Below, piece by piece: positions 51,144-59,416 of a DNA stretch of 64,000 bases. This DNA is from Gemmatimonadaceae bacterium (lineage in GTDB: Bacteria; Gemmatimonadota; Gemmatimonadetes; Gemmatimonadales; Gemmatimonadaceae). A program made the translations under genes and the position numbers. The stretch covers positions 372,001 to 436,000 of the forward strand of contig WYBP01000008.1 of assembly GCA_011525845.1 (NCBI GenBank), read 5' to 3'. How positions within the stretch are numbered: the stretch's first letter is position 1; each line of letters starts with the position of its first letter. Below the pieces are notes generated by a model that made no database searches, had not been told where the DNA came from, and was given only the letters and a program-made list of their open reading frames with translations.

Positions 51144-51866
51144 GTGACGGGCCTCACTCCAGCCGCGCCGCACCTCTTGGAAAGTCTTCCCCGGTTCCTC
51201 CTCTTCGCCCCCGTCCTGCTCTTCTCGGTGGTGGCGCACGAATACGCGCACGGCTACGCCGCCCTCAAGCAGGGCGACAACACCGCGCAGATGCTGGGTC
51301 GCCTCACCTGGAACCCGCTCAAGCACATCGATCCGTTCCTCACGATCCTCGTGCCCCTGGCGACGTTCTGGCTGTCGAGCGGCGCGTTCATCTTCGGCGG
51401 CGCCAAGCCGGTGCCGGTGAACCCGCGCAACTACAAGTCGTTCAAGCGCAGCGACATCATCGTCTCGATGGCCGGGATCGCGGTGAACTTCGCGCTCGTG
51501 CCGGTCATCGCCGCGCTGATCGTGGCGCTCGGGCTCCTCGGCCGCGGACTCCCCGTGCTCACGCCGACCATCTCGCTGCTGCAGCTCACCTTCCAGTACG
51601 GGATCCTCTTCAACCTCGTGCTGGCGATCTTCAACCTCCTGCCCGTGCCTCCCCTCGACGGTTCGCACGTGATGAAGTACCTCCTCCCGCCGGCCTGGGC
51701 GATCCGCTACCAGCAGCTCGCGGGGGGCGGCCTCATCCTGCTCATCCTCCTGCTCACCATCGGCCGTCCCGTGATCAGCGCGTGGATGGCGCCGGTGAGC
51801 TTCCTCGCCTCGCTCGTGCTGGGCGCGGTGGCCCCCTTCGTGATGACGAGCCCGTGGACGTCCTGA
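51144..51866 (+). CDS. site-2-protease-like M50 metallopeptidase
   Basis: This 240-residue intramembrane zinc protease of the compact 'Zn-dependent protease' type has metal ligands HEYAH in the first conserved helix (FSVVAHEYAHGYAALKQGD) and the Asp of NLLPVPPLDGSHV. About six hydrophobic segments, no PDZ domain. Start GTG is assumed; a TTG some 33 bp later is an alternative. It shares 13 bp with scpA, and this pairing with scpAB is widespread. Confidence 0.9.
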   Translation: MTGLTPAAPHLLESLPRFLLFAPVLLFSVVAHEYAHGYAALKQGDNTAQMLGRLTWNPLKHIDPFLTILVPLATFWLSSGAFIFGGAKPVPVNPRNYKSFKRSDIIVSMAGIAVNFALVPVIAALIVALGLLGRGLPVLTPTISLLQLTFQYGILFNLVLAIFNLLPVPPLDGSHVMKYLLPPAWAIRYQQLAGGGLILLILLLTIGRPVISAWMAPVSFLASLVLGAVAPFVMTSPWTS

Positions 51867-52606
51867 GCAGCAACGTGCGCGACGACGCGCTGGTGGCCGA
51901 GGGGAGCTTCGTCGTCGAGCTCGCCGGCTTCAACGGCCCGCTCGACCTCCTCCTCGCGCTCATCCGCGACGAGCAGGTGGACATCTACGACATCCCGGTG
52001 GCGCGGATCTGCGAGCAGTTCCTCGGCCGGATGCACGAGCTCAAGCTCAACGAGGCGGCGGAGTACCTCGAGATGGCCGCGCGCCTCATCCGGATCAAGG
52101 CGCAGATGCTGCTGCCCCGGAAGGACGGCATCGAGGGCTGGGAGGACCCGCGTGCGGAGCTGGTGCGCCGGCTGCTCGAGTACCAGCAGATGCGCGAGGT
52201 GGTGGACGTGCTCGAGAAGCTCGGCGAGGACCGGCGCAACCGGTTCAGCCGGTCATACACGCAGCAGGCGGCGGCCCCGCCGCCGGCGCCGCTCGCGCTC
52301 TCGCTCTCGGACCTGCTCGTGGCGGTGGACCGCGTCCTGCGCGCGGCGCGCAAGCCGACCATCCACGAGGTGATCCCCCGTGCGCTCGACGTGGACGGGG
52401 CCATGCAGACCGTGCGCGCGGTGCTGCAACTCCGGGCCCTCGCCCGCTGGCGCGACGTGGTCCGCCCCGATGCCGAACCGTGGGAGGTGCTGAGCGGGCT
52501 GCTCGCGCTCCTCGAGCTCGCGAAGCGCAGCGAGCTGCACCTGACCCAACCCCGACCTTTTGCCGACGTGGAGATCCGCCGTGAACTCGCTGGCGAAGCT
52601 GCTTGA
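51854..52606 (+). CDS. scpA: segregation and condensation protein A
   Basis: This 250-residue kleisin joins Smc heads and ScpB in the bacterial condensin. The hallmark N terminus FNGPLDLLLALIRDEQVDIYDIPVARI and EYLEMAARLIRIKAQMLLP are present, and a winged-helix C terminus follows. The GTG at 51854 lies inside the M50 gene; a GTG soon after is also possible. The end overlaps scpB by 26 bp. Confidence 0.94.
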   Translation: MDVLSSNVRDDALVAEGSFVVELAGFNGPLDLLLALIRDEQVDIYDIPVARICEQFLGRMHELKLNEAAEYLEMAARLIRIKAQMLLPRKDGIEGWEDPRAELVRRLLEYQQMREVVDVLEKLGEDRRNRFSRSYTQQAAAPPPAPLALSLSDLLVAVDRVLRAARKPTIHEVIPRALDVDGAMQTVRAVLQLRALARWRDVVRPDAEPWEVLSGLLALLELAKRSELHLTQPRPFADVEIRRELAGEAA

Positions 52607-53219
52607 AGCCGCCCTCTTCGCGAGCCCCCGTCCCATCCCCGTGGACGAGCTCGCCGCCCTCGACCCCGAGGCCTCGCCGGCCGCGGTGCAGTCCGCGATC
52701 GACGAGCTGCGGGAGCACTACGATGTCGACGGCCATGGCGTGGAACTCGTCGACGTCGGGGGCGGCTGGCAGGTCCTGACGCGGCCGGAGTACACGGAGG
52801 CGATCGAGCGGGCGCAGATGGCGGTGCGCCCCGCGCGCCTCTCCCCGGCGGCGCTCGAGACGCTGGCGATCATCGCGTACCGCCAGCCGATCGGGCGTGC
52901 GGAGGTCGCGGAGATCCGCGGCGTGGACGTGGGAGCGGTGATCAAGGGGCTGCACGAGCGCGGGCTGATCGACGTCGTGGGGCGCGCCGAGGGACTGGGG
53001 CGGGCGTTGCTGTACGGCACCACCTCGCTCTTCCTGGAGCAGTTCGCCCTCCGCCACCTCGAGGAGCTGCCGCGGGTGGATGAGCTCGCGATCGCGCTCC
53101 GCCGCGACGGCCTGCTCCCGGCCGACGCGCCGGTCGTCCCGCCGGCGACCGACGACGGCGCCACCGCAGCGGCCGCAGCGGAGGCCGCGCCGGCCGACGC
53201 GGAGCCGCAGCCGGCGTGA
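52581..53219 (+). CDS. scpB: segregation and condensation protein B
   Basis: This 212-residue condensin partner has two winged-helix domains. LLEAALFASPRPIPVDELA at the start and ALETLAIIAYRQPIGRAEVAEIRG in the middle are typical. The last ~35 residues are an Ala/Pro/Glu-rich tail. It starts at GTG within the end of scpA; its stop overlaps rluB (GTGA). Confidence 0.94.
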   Translation: MNSLAKLLEAALFASPRPIPVDELAALDPEASPAAVQSAIDELREHYDVDGHGVELVDVGGGWQVLTRPEYTEAIERAQMAVRPARLSPAALETLAIIAYRQPIGRAEVAEIRGVDVGAVIKGLHERGLIDVVGRAEGLGRALLYGTTSLFLEQFALRHLEELPRVDELAIALRRDGLLPADAPVVPPATDDGATAAAAAEAAPADAEPQPA

Positions 53220-53950
53220 GCGATGACGCGATGCGGATCCATCGGGCGCTGGCCCGCGCCGGGGTCGCCTCGCGTCGGAAGGCGGAGGAACTGGTCGCGG
53301 CGGGTCGCGTCACGGTGAACGGCGCGGTCGCGCGCACGGGACAGAGCGTGGACCCGTCCCGCGACGCGATCGCGGTGGACGGCACGCCGGTGGGCGCGCC
53401 GGTCGCGCCGCGCTGGTACGTCCTCAACAAGCCCCCCGGGGTGCTCACCACGCGCTCCGACCCCGAGGGGCGGAAGACCGTCTTCTCGCTCGTGCCCCCC
53501 GAACCGGGACTCACCTACGTGGGGCGCCTGGACTACATGACCGAGGGGGTGCTCCTCCTCACGACGGACGGGGACGCGGCCCACCGGCTCACGCACCCCA
53601 GCACCGGGGTACCACGGAGCTATGTCGCCACCGTGCGGGGTCCCGTGAAGCAGGCTGCCGCCGAGATCCGCGCGGGCGTGGAGCTCGAGGACGGGCTGGT
53701 GACGCCGGAGTCGGTGGAGGTCTCGCCCGGCGCGCGCGCGCGCACCTGGGACCTCGCGCTCACCATCCGCGAGGGGCGCACGCGCGAGGTGCGCCGGCTC
53801 TGCGACGCGGTGGGCCTCGAGGTGCTCCGGCTCGTGCGGACCTCGTTCGGGCCGGTCTCCCTCGGCACCCTCGCGCCGGGCGCCTCGCGGGCGCTCACCG
53901 CCCGCGAGCGCGACCTCGTGCTCGCCCTCACCCAGATCGGACCCGATTGA
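53216..53950 (+). CDS. rluB: 23S rRNA pseudouridine synthase, RsuA/RluB family
   Basis: This 244-residue pseudouridine synthase has an N-terminal S4 domain (RIHRALARAGVASRRKAEELVAAGRV) and catalytic Asp106 in VGRLDYMTEGVLLLT. NKPPGVLTT and GRTREVRRLCDAVG are also conserved. RluB-type (position 2605) is the usual role when next to scpB; the exact target is inferred. GTG start overlapping scpB; TGATG with moxR. Confidence 0.92.
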   Translation: MSDDAMRIHRALARAGVASRRKAEELVAAGRVTVNGAVARTGQSVDPSRDAIAVDGTPVGAPVAPRWYVLNKPPGVLTTRSDPEGRKTVFSLVPPEPGLTYVGRLDYMTEGVLLLTTDGDAAHRLTHPSTGVPRSYVATVRGPVKQAAAEIRAGVELEDGLVTPESVEVSPGARARTWDLALTIREGRTREVRRLCDAVGLEVLRLVRTSFGPVSLGTLAPGASRALTARERDLVLALTQIGPD

Positions 53951-54903
53951 TGCCGACGCAGACCCTCACGCACGACATCCTGCACCAGGTCTCGCAACGC
54001 GTCGTCGGTCAGCAGGCGATGGTCGAGCGCCTCCTGATCGCGCTGCTCACCGGCGGCCACGTGCTGCTCGAGGGCGTGCCGGGCCTCGCCAAGACGCTCA
54101 CCGTGCGCACGCTGGCGGAGACGGTGCGCACCTCGTTCAGCCGCATCCAGTTCACCCCCGACCTGCTGCCGGCGGACGTGATCGGCACGCAGGTGTTCGA
54201 CCAGGCGACCGCGACCTTCTCCGTGAAGCGCGGGCCCATCTTCGCCAACATCGTGCTCGCCGACGAGATCAACCGGGCGCCCGCCAAGGTGCAGGCCGCG
54301 CTCCTCGAGGCGATGCAGGAGAAGCAGGTCACGATCGGCGGCACGAGCTTCCCGCTCGTGGAGCCCTTCCTCGTGCTCGCCACGCAGAACCCGATCGAGC
54401 AGGAGGGGACCTACCCGCTCCCCGAGGCGCAGGTGGACCGCTTCATGCTCAAGCTCCGCGTGGGGTATCCCACGCGGGACGAGGAGCGCGAGATCATGAA
54501 GCGGATGGCGGGGGGCGAGACGATCCCCGTGAAGCAGGTCGCGGACCCCGAACACCTGATGCAGGCGCGCAAGACCATCGCCGGGCTCTTCCTCGACGAC
54601 CGGCTCGTGGACTACATCGTGGACCTCGTGCACGCGACGCGCGCGCCGAAGGAGGCCGGACTCCCCGACCTCGTGCCGCTGGTGGAGTACGGGGCCTCGC
54701 CCCGCGCGACGATCGCGCTGGCGCAGGCGGCGCGGGCGCACGCCTACCTCCGCGGGCGGGAGTTCGTCTCGCCGGACGACGTGAAGGCGATGGCGACCGA
54801 TGTGCTCCGGCACCGGGTGCTGCTCACCTACGAGGCGGAGGCGGAGAGCGTCACCAGCGACGAGGTGATCGCCCGCGTGCTGGCGAAGGTCCCCGCGCCG
54901 TGA
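53950..54903 (+). CDS. MoxR-family AAA+ ATPase
   Basis: This 317-residue AAA+ ATPase has Walker A in LEGVPGLAKT, Walker B VLADEINRAPAKVQAALLEAM and sensor 1 ATQNPIEQEGTYPLPEAQVDRF, all hallmarks of MoxR. It acts as a chaperone-like partner of VWA proteins. It heads the operon DUF58-BatD-like-BatA-BatB/C-BatD/E. A preceding TTG would add one residue; ATG shares a base with the rluB stop. Confidence 0.93.
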   Translation: MPTQTLTHDILHQVSQRVVGQQAMVERLLIALLTGGHVLLEGVPGLAKTLTVRTLAETVRTSFSRIQFTPDLLPADVIGTQVFDQATATFSVKRGPIFANIVLADEINRAPAKVQAALLEAMQEKQVTIGGTSFPLVEPFLVLATQNPIEQEGTYPLPEAQVDRFMLKLRVGYPTRDEEREIMKRMAGGETIPVKQVADPEHLMQARKTIAGLFLDDRLVDYIVDLVHATRAPKEAGLPDLVPLVEYGASPRATIALAQAARAHAYLRGREFVSPDDVKAMATDVLRHRVLLTYEAEAESVTSDEVIARVLAKVPAP

Positions 54904-54910
54904 CCGCCGC

Positions 54911-55843
54911 GTGAACCGCGCGGGCGGGGCGGTGGACCGTCGCGGGCCCGGCGCCTCCGCGGTCCCACCCGAGGTGCTCCGGCAGGTGAAGCGGATCGAG
55001 CTGCGCACGCGCGGGCTCGTGAACTCCCGGTTCACCGGCGAATACCACTCCGTCTTCAAGGGGATGGGGATGGAGTTCGCCGAGGTGCGCGAGTACCAGC
55101 CGGGGGACGAGGTGCGCACCATCGACTGGAACGTGAGCGCGCGGATGCGCCGGCTCTTCGTGAAGCGCTTCGTCGAGGAGCGCGAGCTGACGGTGCTGCT
55201 CCTCGTGGACTGTTCCGGGTCGAGCCGCGGCGGGGCCGGCGTGCGCGACAAGCAGGGGATCGCGGCCGAGCTCGCGGCGGTGCTCGCCCTCACGGCCACG
55301 CGCAACAACGACCGGGTGGGGCTCCTCCTCCACTCGGACCGGGTGGAGCACGTGGTGCCGCCCCGGAAGGGGCGGCGGCATGCGCTCCGGCTCGTGCGCG
55401 ACGTGATCGCCTGGCCCTCGGGGTCGCGCGGCACGGACCTCGGCGCGGCGTTCGACTACGCCGCGCGGCTCCTCGCGCACCGGAGCATCGTCTTCGTCGT
55501 CTCGGACTTCGTGAGCCCCGAGATGGAGAAGCCGCTCACGCGGCTCTCTCAGCGCCACGACGTCGTGGCCCTCGTGCTCGACGACCCCGCGGAGCGCACC
55601 CTGCCGGACGCGGGGGTGGCGCGCTTGCGGGACGCCGAGTCGGGACAGCTCGTGGAGGTGGACACGAGCGACCCGGCCGTCCGCGCGCGCTATGCCTCCC
55701 TCGTCCGCACCGAGCAGGAGGCGCGGCGCGCGATGCTCCGCCGGCTGGGGATCGACGAGGTGGTGGTGCCGCTCGAGAAGGGGTACGCGGAACCACTGCT
55801 CCGCTTCTTCCGGACCCGCGAGACCCGGGCGCGGCGCCGATGA
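54911..55843 (+). CDS. DUF58 protein (VWA-like), Bat operon
   Basis: This 310-residue soluble protein has the DUF58 core RTRGLVNSRFTGEYHSVFKG, VREYQPGDEVRTIDWNVSAR, followed by a VWA-like fold with a MIDAS-type DCSGSS. DUF58 proteins couple MoxR ATPases to membrane VWA proteins. GTG start 7 bp after moxR; ATGA overlap with the next gene. Confidence 0.92.
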   Translation: MNRAGGAVDRRGPGASAVPPEVLRQVKRIELRTRGLVNSRFTGEYHSVFKGMGMEFAEVREYQPGDEVRTIDWNVSARMRRLFVKRFVEERELTVLLLVDCSGSSRGGAGVRDKQGIAAELAAVLALTATRNNDRVGLLLHSDRVEHVVPPRKGRRHALRLVRDVIAWPSGSRGTDLGAAFDYAARLLAHRSIVFVVSDFVSPEMEKPLTRLSQRHDVVALVLDDPAERTLPDAGVARLRDAESGQLVEVDTSDPAVRARYASLVRTEQEARRAMLRRLGIDEVVVPLEKGYAEPLLRFFRTRETRARRR

Positions 55844-56763
55844 TCTCGCTCGCGGGCGCGCTCGGGCTGGCCCTGCAGGTCGCGGCCGCCCCACAGGTGA
55901 CCGCGCGGGTGACGCCGGAGTCGCCCGCGCTCGGGGAACCCGTCACCGTGGAGCTGCGCGTCCGCGCCACCGCCGGCAGCGAGATCCGCTTCCCCCCGGT
56001 CCCCGACTCGGCCGACGCGGTGGAGCCGCTGGACCCGCGCCTGATCCGGGACGCGTCCACCGCGTCCGTGCTCGATCGCACCGCCGTCTACCGGCTGATC
56101 GCGTGGGACACCGGGAGCCGCGCGATCACCTTCGGCGACATCTCGGTCTCGCGCGATGGGGCCGTGCAGCGCTACCCGGTGCGGCTGCCGCCATTGCGCG
56201 TCCGGTCGGTGCTGCCGGCCGACAGCGCCAAGCGCGTGCCGCGTGATGCCCGTGGCGCGGTGGCGATCCCCGGCGGCTGGTGGCGCGTCTGGCTCGGACT
56301 CGCGGTGCTGCTCGCGCTCGCCGCCGCCGGGTGGTACGCGTGGCGGCGACGCGGCTCGGAGGACCCGGACCCGGGGCCGGACGCGTCGCGCGTGGCGGAG
56401 GAGGGCTTCGCGCATGCGGAGCGCCTGGGGCTCCTCGAGGCGGGGGAGACGGGCCGCTTCGCCCTGGCGCACGTCGAGGTGATGCGCCGCTATCTCGCGG
56501 TGCGCTTCCCGCAGGCGGCGCCGTCGAAGACGGCACGCGAGGTGGCCGAGGCGCTCGTCGGCGTGGAGTTCCCGATCCTCCCCGAGCGGGTGGCCGAGTT
56601 GCTGCTCCGGAGCGAGCCGATCGCCTTCGCGCAGGCGCCCGTGAGCGCGGACGAGGCGCGGGCGATCGCGGGCGAGGCGCGCGCGATCGTCGGCGACGTG
56701 GAGACGGCGTGGCGCTCGCGGCGCGCCGCCGCCGAGAAGCGCCCCCGGCGGGAGCGCCGCTGA
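55840..56763 (+). CDS. BatD-like/DUF4381-type membrane protein, Bat operon
   Basis: 307 residues: an N-terminal hydrophobic segment (signal peptide, cleavage after QVAAA), a BatD-like immunoglobulin domain (about 18-125, PESPALGEPVTVELRVRA), a transmembrane helix near 148-168 (WWRVWLGLAVLLALAAAGWYAW-like), then a cytosolic helical DUF4381-like region. It seems to be a second, shorter BatD-type subunit and is a likely partner of the DUF58 protein. Overlaps both neighbours. Confidence 0.82.
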   Translation: MISLAGALGLALQVAAAPQVTARVTPESPALGEPVTVELRVRATAGSEIRFPPVPDSADAVEPLDPRLIRDASTASVLDRTAVYRLIAWDTGSRAITFGDISVSRDGAVQRYPVRLPPLRVRSVLPADSAKRVPRDARGAVAIPGGWWRVWLGLAVLLALAAAGWYAWRRRGSEDPDPGPDASRVAEEGFAHAERLGLLEAGETGRFALAHVEVMRRYLAVRFPQAAPSKTAREVAEALVGVEFPILPERVAELLLRSEPIAFAQAPVSADEARAIAGEARAIVGDVETAWRSRRAAAEKRPRRERR

Positions 56764-57752
56764 TGGGCATCGCGACCATCGACTTCGCGACACCCTGGGC
56801 GTTCGCCTTCCTCGCGCCGCTGGCGCTCTGGCTCCTCTGGCGCCGCCGCCGCCGTCCGCCGGCGCTGCTCCACGCACGGGCCGACCTCCTCGCCGCCGGG
56901 CCGCGCCGCGGGCGCTGGGCCGCGCGTGCGACGCTCCTGCTCCGCATCATCGTGATCGTCGCGGCCGTCACCGCGCTCGCCCGCCCGCGGGCCGGCGCGC
57001 GGGCCGAGACCATCCGCGGCGACGGCATCAGCATCGTGCTCGCGCTCGACCTCTCGAGCTCGATGCTCGCCGAGGACTTCCAGCCTGACAACCGGCTCGA
57101 GGTCGCGAAGGAGACGATCAAGGAGTTCATCAGCGGCCGCCAGGTGGACGAAGTCGGGCTCGTCGCCTTCGCCGGCGAGGCGCTCACGCAGGTGCCGCTC
57201 ACGCTCGACTATCCCGTGCTCCTCGCGGCCGTGGAGAACCTCCAGCCCGGGCAACTCGAGGACGGCACCGCGATCGGCACGGGGTTGATCACCGCGACCA
57301 ACCGGCTCCGCGGCGCGCGCGGACGCTCGCGGGTGATCGTGCTGCTCACGGACGGCGAGAACAACCGCGGCACCATCGATCCGCGGACGGCCGCGCAGGC
57401 GGCGGCCGCCCTCGGCATGCGCGTGTACACCATCGGCGTGGGGAGCGAGGGCGTGGCCCCCGTGCCCGTCGGGCGCGGGGTCTTCGGGCTCCGCTACGAG
57501 AACCGGCCCGTGCGGATCGACGAGGTGCTCCTCGAGGACGTCGCCCGGCAGACGGGCGGGCGCTACTTCCGCGCGCGCGACGCCCAGGCGCTGCGCCGCA
57601 TCTACGAGCAGATCGACGCGCTCGAACGCACGCCGCTCCGGGCCACCCGCTACGTGCGGTTCACCGAGCTCTACCTCTGGCCGCTGGCGCTCGCCGCCGC
57701 GGCGCTCCTCGCCGAGCTGCTGCTCCTCTGGCGCCGGGGGCCGCTGCCATGA
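56763..57752 (+). CDS. batA: BatA, membrane VWA protein
   Basis: A 329-residue protein with two N-terminal hydrophobic segments, a periplasm- or cytosol-facing VWA domain with MIDAS DLSSSM and TDGENN, and a C-terminal transmembrane helix (LALAAAALLAELLLLW). Same layout as BatA of the Bacteroides/Leptospira aerotolerance operons. Overlaps both neighbours (TGATG, ATGA). Confidence 0.9.
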   Translation: MGIATIDFATPWAFAFLAPLALWLLWRRRRRPPALLHARADLLAAGPRRGRWAARATLLLRIIVIVAAVTALARPRAGARAETIRGDGISIVLALDLSSSMLAEDFQPDNRLEVAKETIKEFISGRQVDEVGLVAFAGEALTQVPLTLDYPVLLAAVENLQPGQLEDGTAIGTGLITATNRLRGARGRSRVIVLLTDGENNRGTIDPRTAAQAAAALGMRVYTIGVGSEGVAPVPVGRGVFGLRYENRPVRIDEVLLEDVARQTGGRYFRARDAQALRRIYEQIDALERTPLRATRYVRFTELYLWPLALAAAALLAELLLLWRRGPLP

Positions 57753-59416
57753 TGCGTCTCGCGGACCACCCCTGGCTCCTCTGGCTCGGGCCCACGCTCG
57801 CGGTCATCGCGGCGTTGACGATCCTGGCGGGGCATCGCCGGCGGCAGCAGCGCCTCGCGCGCTTCGGGTCGCCGGAGGCGCTCGTGCGCCTGGGCCCGCC
57901 CGGGCTGGCGACCGTCCCCCGCGCGCGCGCGATCCGGCTCGCGCTCGCCGCCGGCCTGCTGGGGCTCGCCCTCACCGGCCCGCGCTGGGGCACCGGGAGT
58001 GCGATCGTCGACTCCGAGGGCATCGACGTGGCGCTGGCGCTCGACGTCTCACTCTCGATGCTCGCCGAGGATGAGCGCCCGAACCGGCTCGAACGGATGA
58101 AGCAGGAGGTGCGGCGCTTCCGCGCGAGCGCACCGGGGGATCGCGCGGCGCTCCTCGCCTTCGCCGGCCGCAGCTACATCCTCGCACCACTCACGAGCGA
58201 CGACGGGGCGCTGGAGCTCTTCCTCGAGAACCTCGATCCGACCATCGTGGGGCAGGCGGGGAGCGCCATCGCGCCCCCGCTCCGCCAGGGGATCGACCTC
58301 CTCTCGGTGAGCCAGGGCGGGGCGGACCGCGCGCTCGTCATCTTCAGCGACGGGGAGGCGTTCGACGACCGGGCGGAGGCGCTCAAGCTCGCGGAGGAGG
58401 CGAAGGCGAAGGGGATCTTCGTGGTGACGGTGGGGTTCGGCACTCCGGGAGGCGCCCCGATCCCGTTGCTGGAGACCGGGGGCACCGAGGTCAAGCGGGA
58501 CGAGAACGGGGAGATCGTGACGACGCGCTACGATGACCGGCTGCTGGCGGAGATCGCGCGGGCCGCGGATGGCGAGTTCGTGCCGGCCGAGGCCACGGAC
58601 AAGGGGACGCGCGTGCGCCGCGCGCTCGCGCAGCTCGAGTCCGTGCGCCGGGAGGAGGAGCGCCGCCTCACGCGCCCCCTCCGGTACCAGTGGTTCGTGG
58701 GGCTCGCGCTCCTCCTGCTCCTCGTGGACGTGTACATCGCGGATGGCGGCCGCTTCCGTCGGCGGGTCCGCGCGACGGCAACCGTCGCCCTCCTGCTGGC
58801 GATGCTCGTCCCGGGCGTGCTCGCGGCGCAGAACCCCCTGCGCGCGGCGGTCAAGGACCAGGAGGCCGGGCGGGTCCTTCCCGCGATCCGCGCCTACCGC
58901 GAGGCCGTCGCGCGGGGCGACCGGCGTCCGGAGGTGCTGTACGACCTCGGGACCGCGCTCCTCGCGGCGGACTCGCTCGACGCCGCGGTGGACGCGCTCG
59001 AGCGCTCGGCGTTCACGCAGGAGCCGGAGCTGCGCGCGCGATCCCTCTACAACCTCGGGCTGGCCTACCTGCGACGCGGCCTGCGCAGCGAGGGAGAGAC
59101 TCGGCAGACCCAGCTCCGGAACGCCCGGCGCGCCCTGCGCACCGTGCTCCTCCAGAAGCCCGGGGACGCCGACGCGCAGTGGAACTACGAGCTCGCGCTC
59201 CGCGCGCCGCCGCAGGGTGGAGGTGGCGGGGGCGGCGCGCCGCCGCCCCCGCAGCAGCAGAGCCAGGCCCCGCGCGATCCCCAGCCGCAGGGGCAGATGT
59301 CGCGACAGCAGGCGGAGGCGCTGCTCGACGCCGCGGGGCGCGACGAGCGCGAGACGCAGGCGCGGCGCCAGCGCGGGAGCCGGAGCCAGTCCGCCGTGGG
59401 CGGGAAGGACTGGTGA
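57749..59416 (+). CDS. BatB-BatC fusion (VWA plus TPR)
   Basis: This 555-residue fusion has a BatB half (1-330): two N-terminal hydrophobic helices, VWA with MIDAS DVSLSM and SDGEAFDD, and a C-terminal membrane helix (FVGLALLLLLVDVYIA). It is followed by a second hydrophobic stretch, VALLLAMLVPGVLAAQ, which looks like the signal peptide of a formerly separate BatC. Then come TPR repeats (about 365-490) and a Gly/Pro/Gln-rich tail. Starts at the first of two tandem ATGs. Confidence 0.9.
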   Translation: MMRLADHPWLLWLGPTLAVIAALTILAGHRRRQQRLARFGSPEALVRLGPPGLATVPRARAIRLALAAGLLGLALTGPRWGTGSAIVDSEGIDVALALDVSLSMLAEDERPNRLERMKQEVRRFRASAPGDRAALLAFAGRSYILAPLTSDDGALELFLENLDPTIVGQAGSAIAPPLRQGIDLLSVSQGGADRALVIFSDGEAFDDRAEALKLAEEAKAKGIFVVTVGFGTPGGAPIPLLETGGTEVKRDENGEIVTTRYDDRLLAEIARAADGEFVPAEATDKGTRVRRALAQLESVRREEERRLTRPLRYQWFVGLALLLLLVDVYIADGGRFRRRVRATATVALLLAMLVPGVLAAQNPLRAAVKDQEAGRVLPAIRAYREAVARGDRRPEVLYDLGTALLAADSLDAAVDALERSAFTQEPELRARSLYNLGLAYLRRGLRSEGETRQTQLRNARRALRTVLLQKPGDADAQWNYELALRAPPQGGGGGGGAPPPPQQQSQAPRDPQPQGQMSRQQAEALLDAAGRDERETQARRQRGSRSQSAVGGKDW

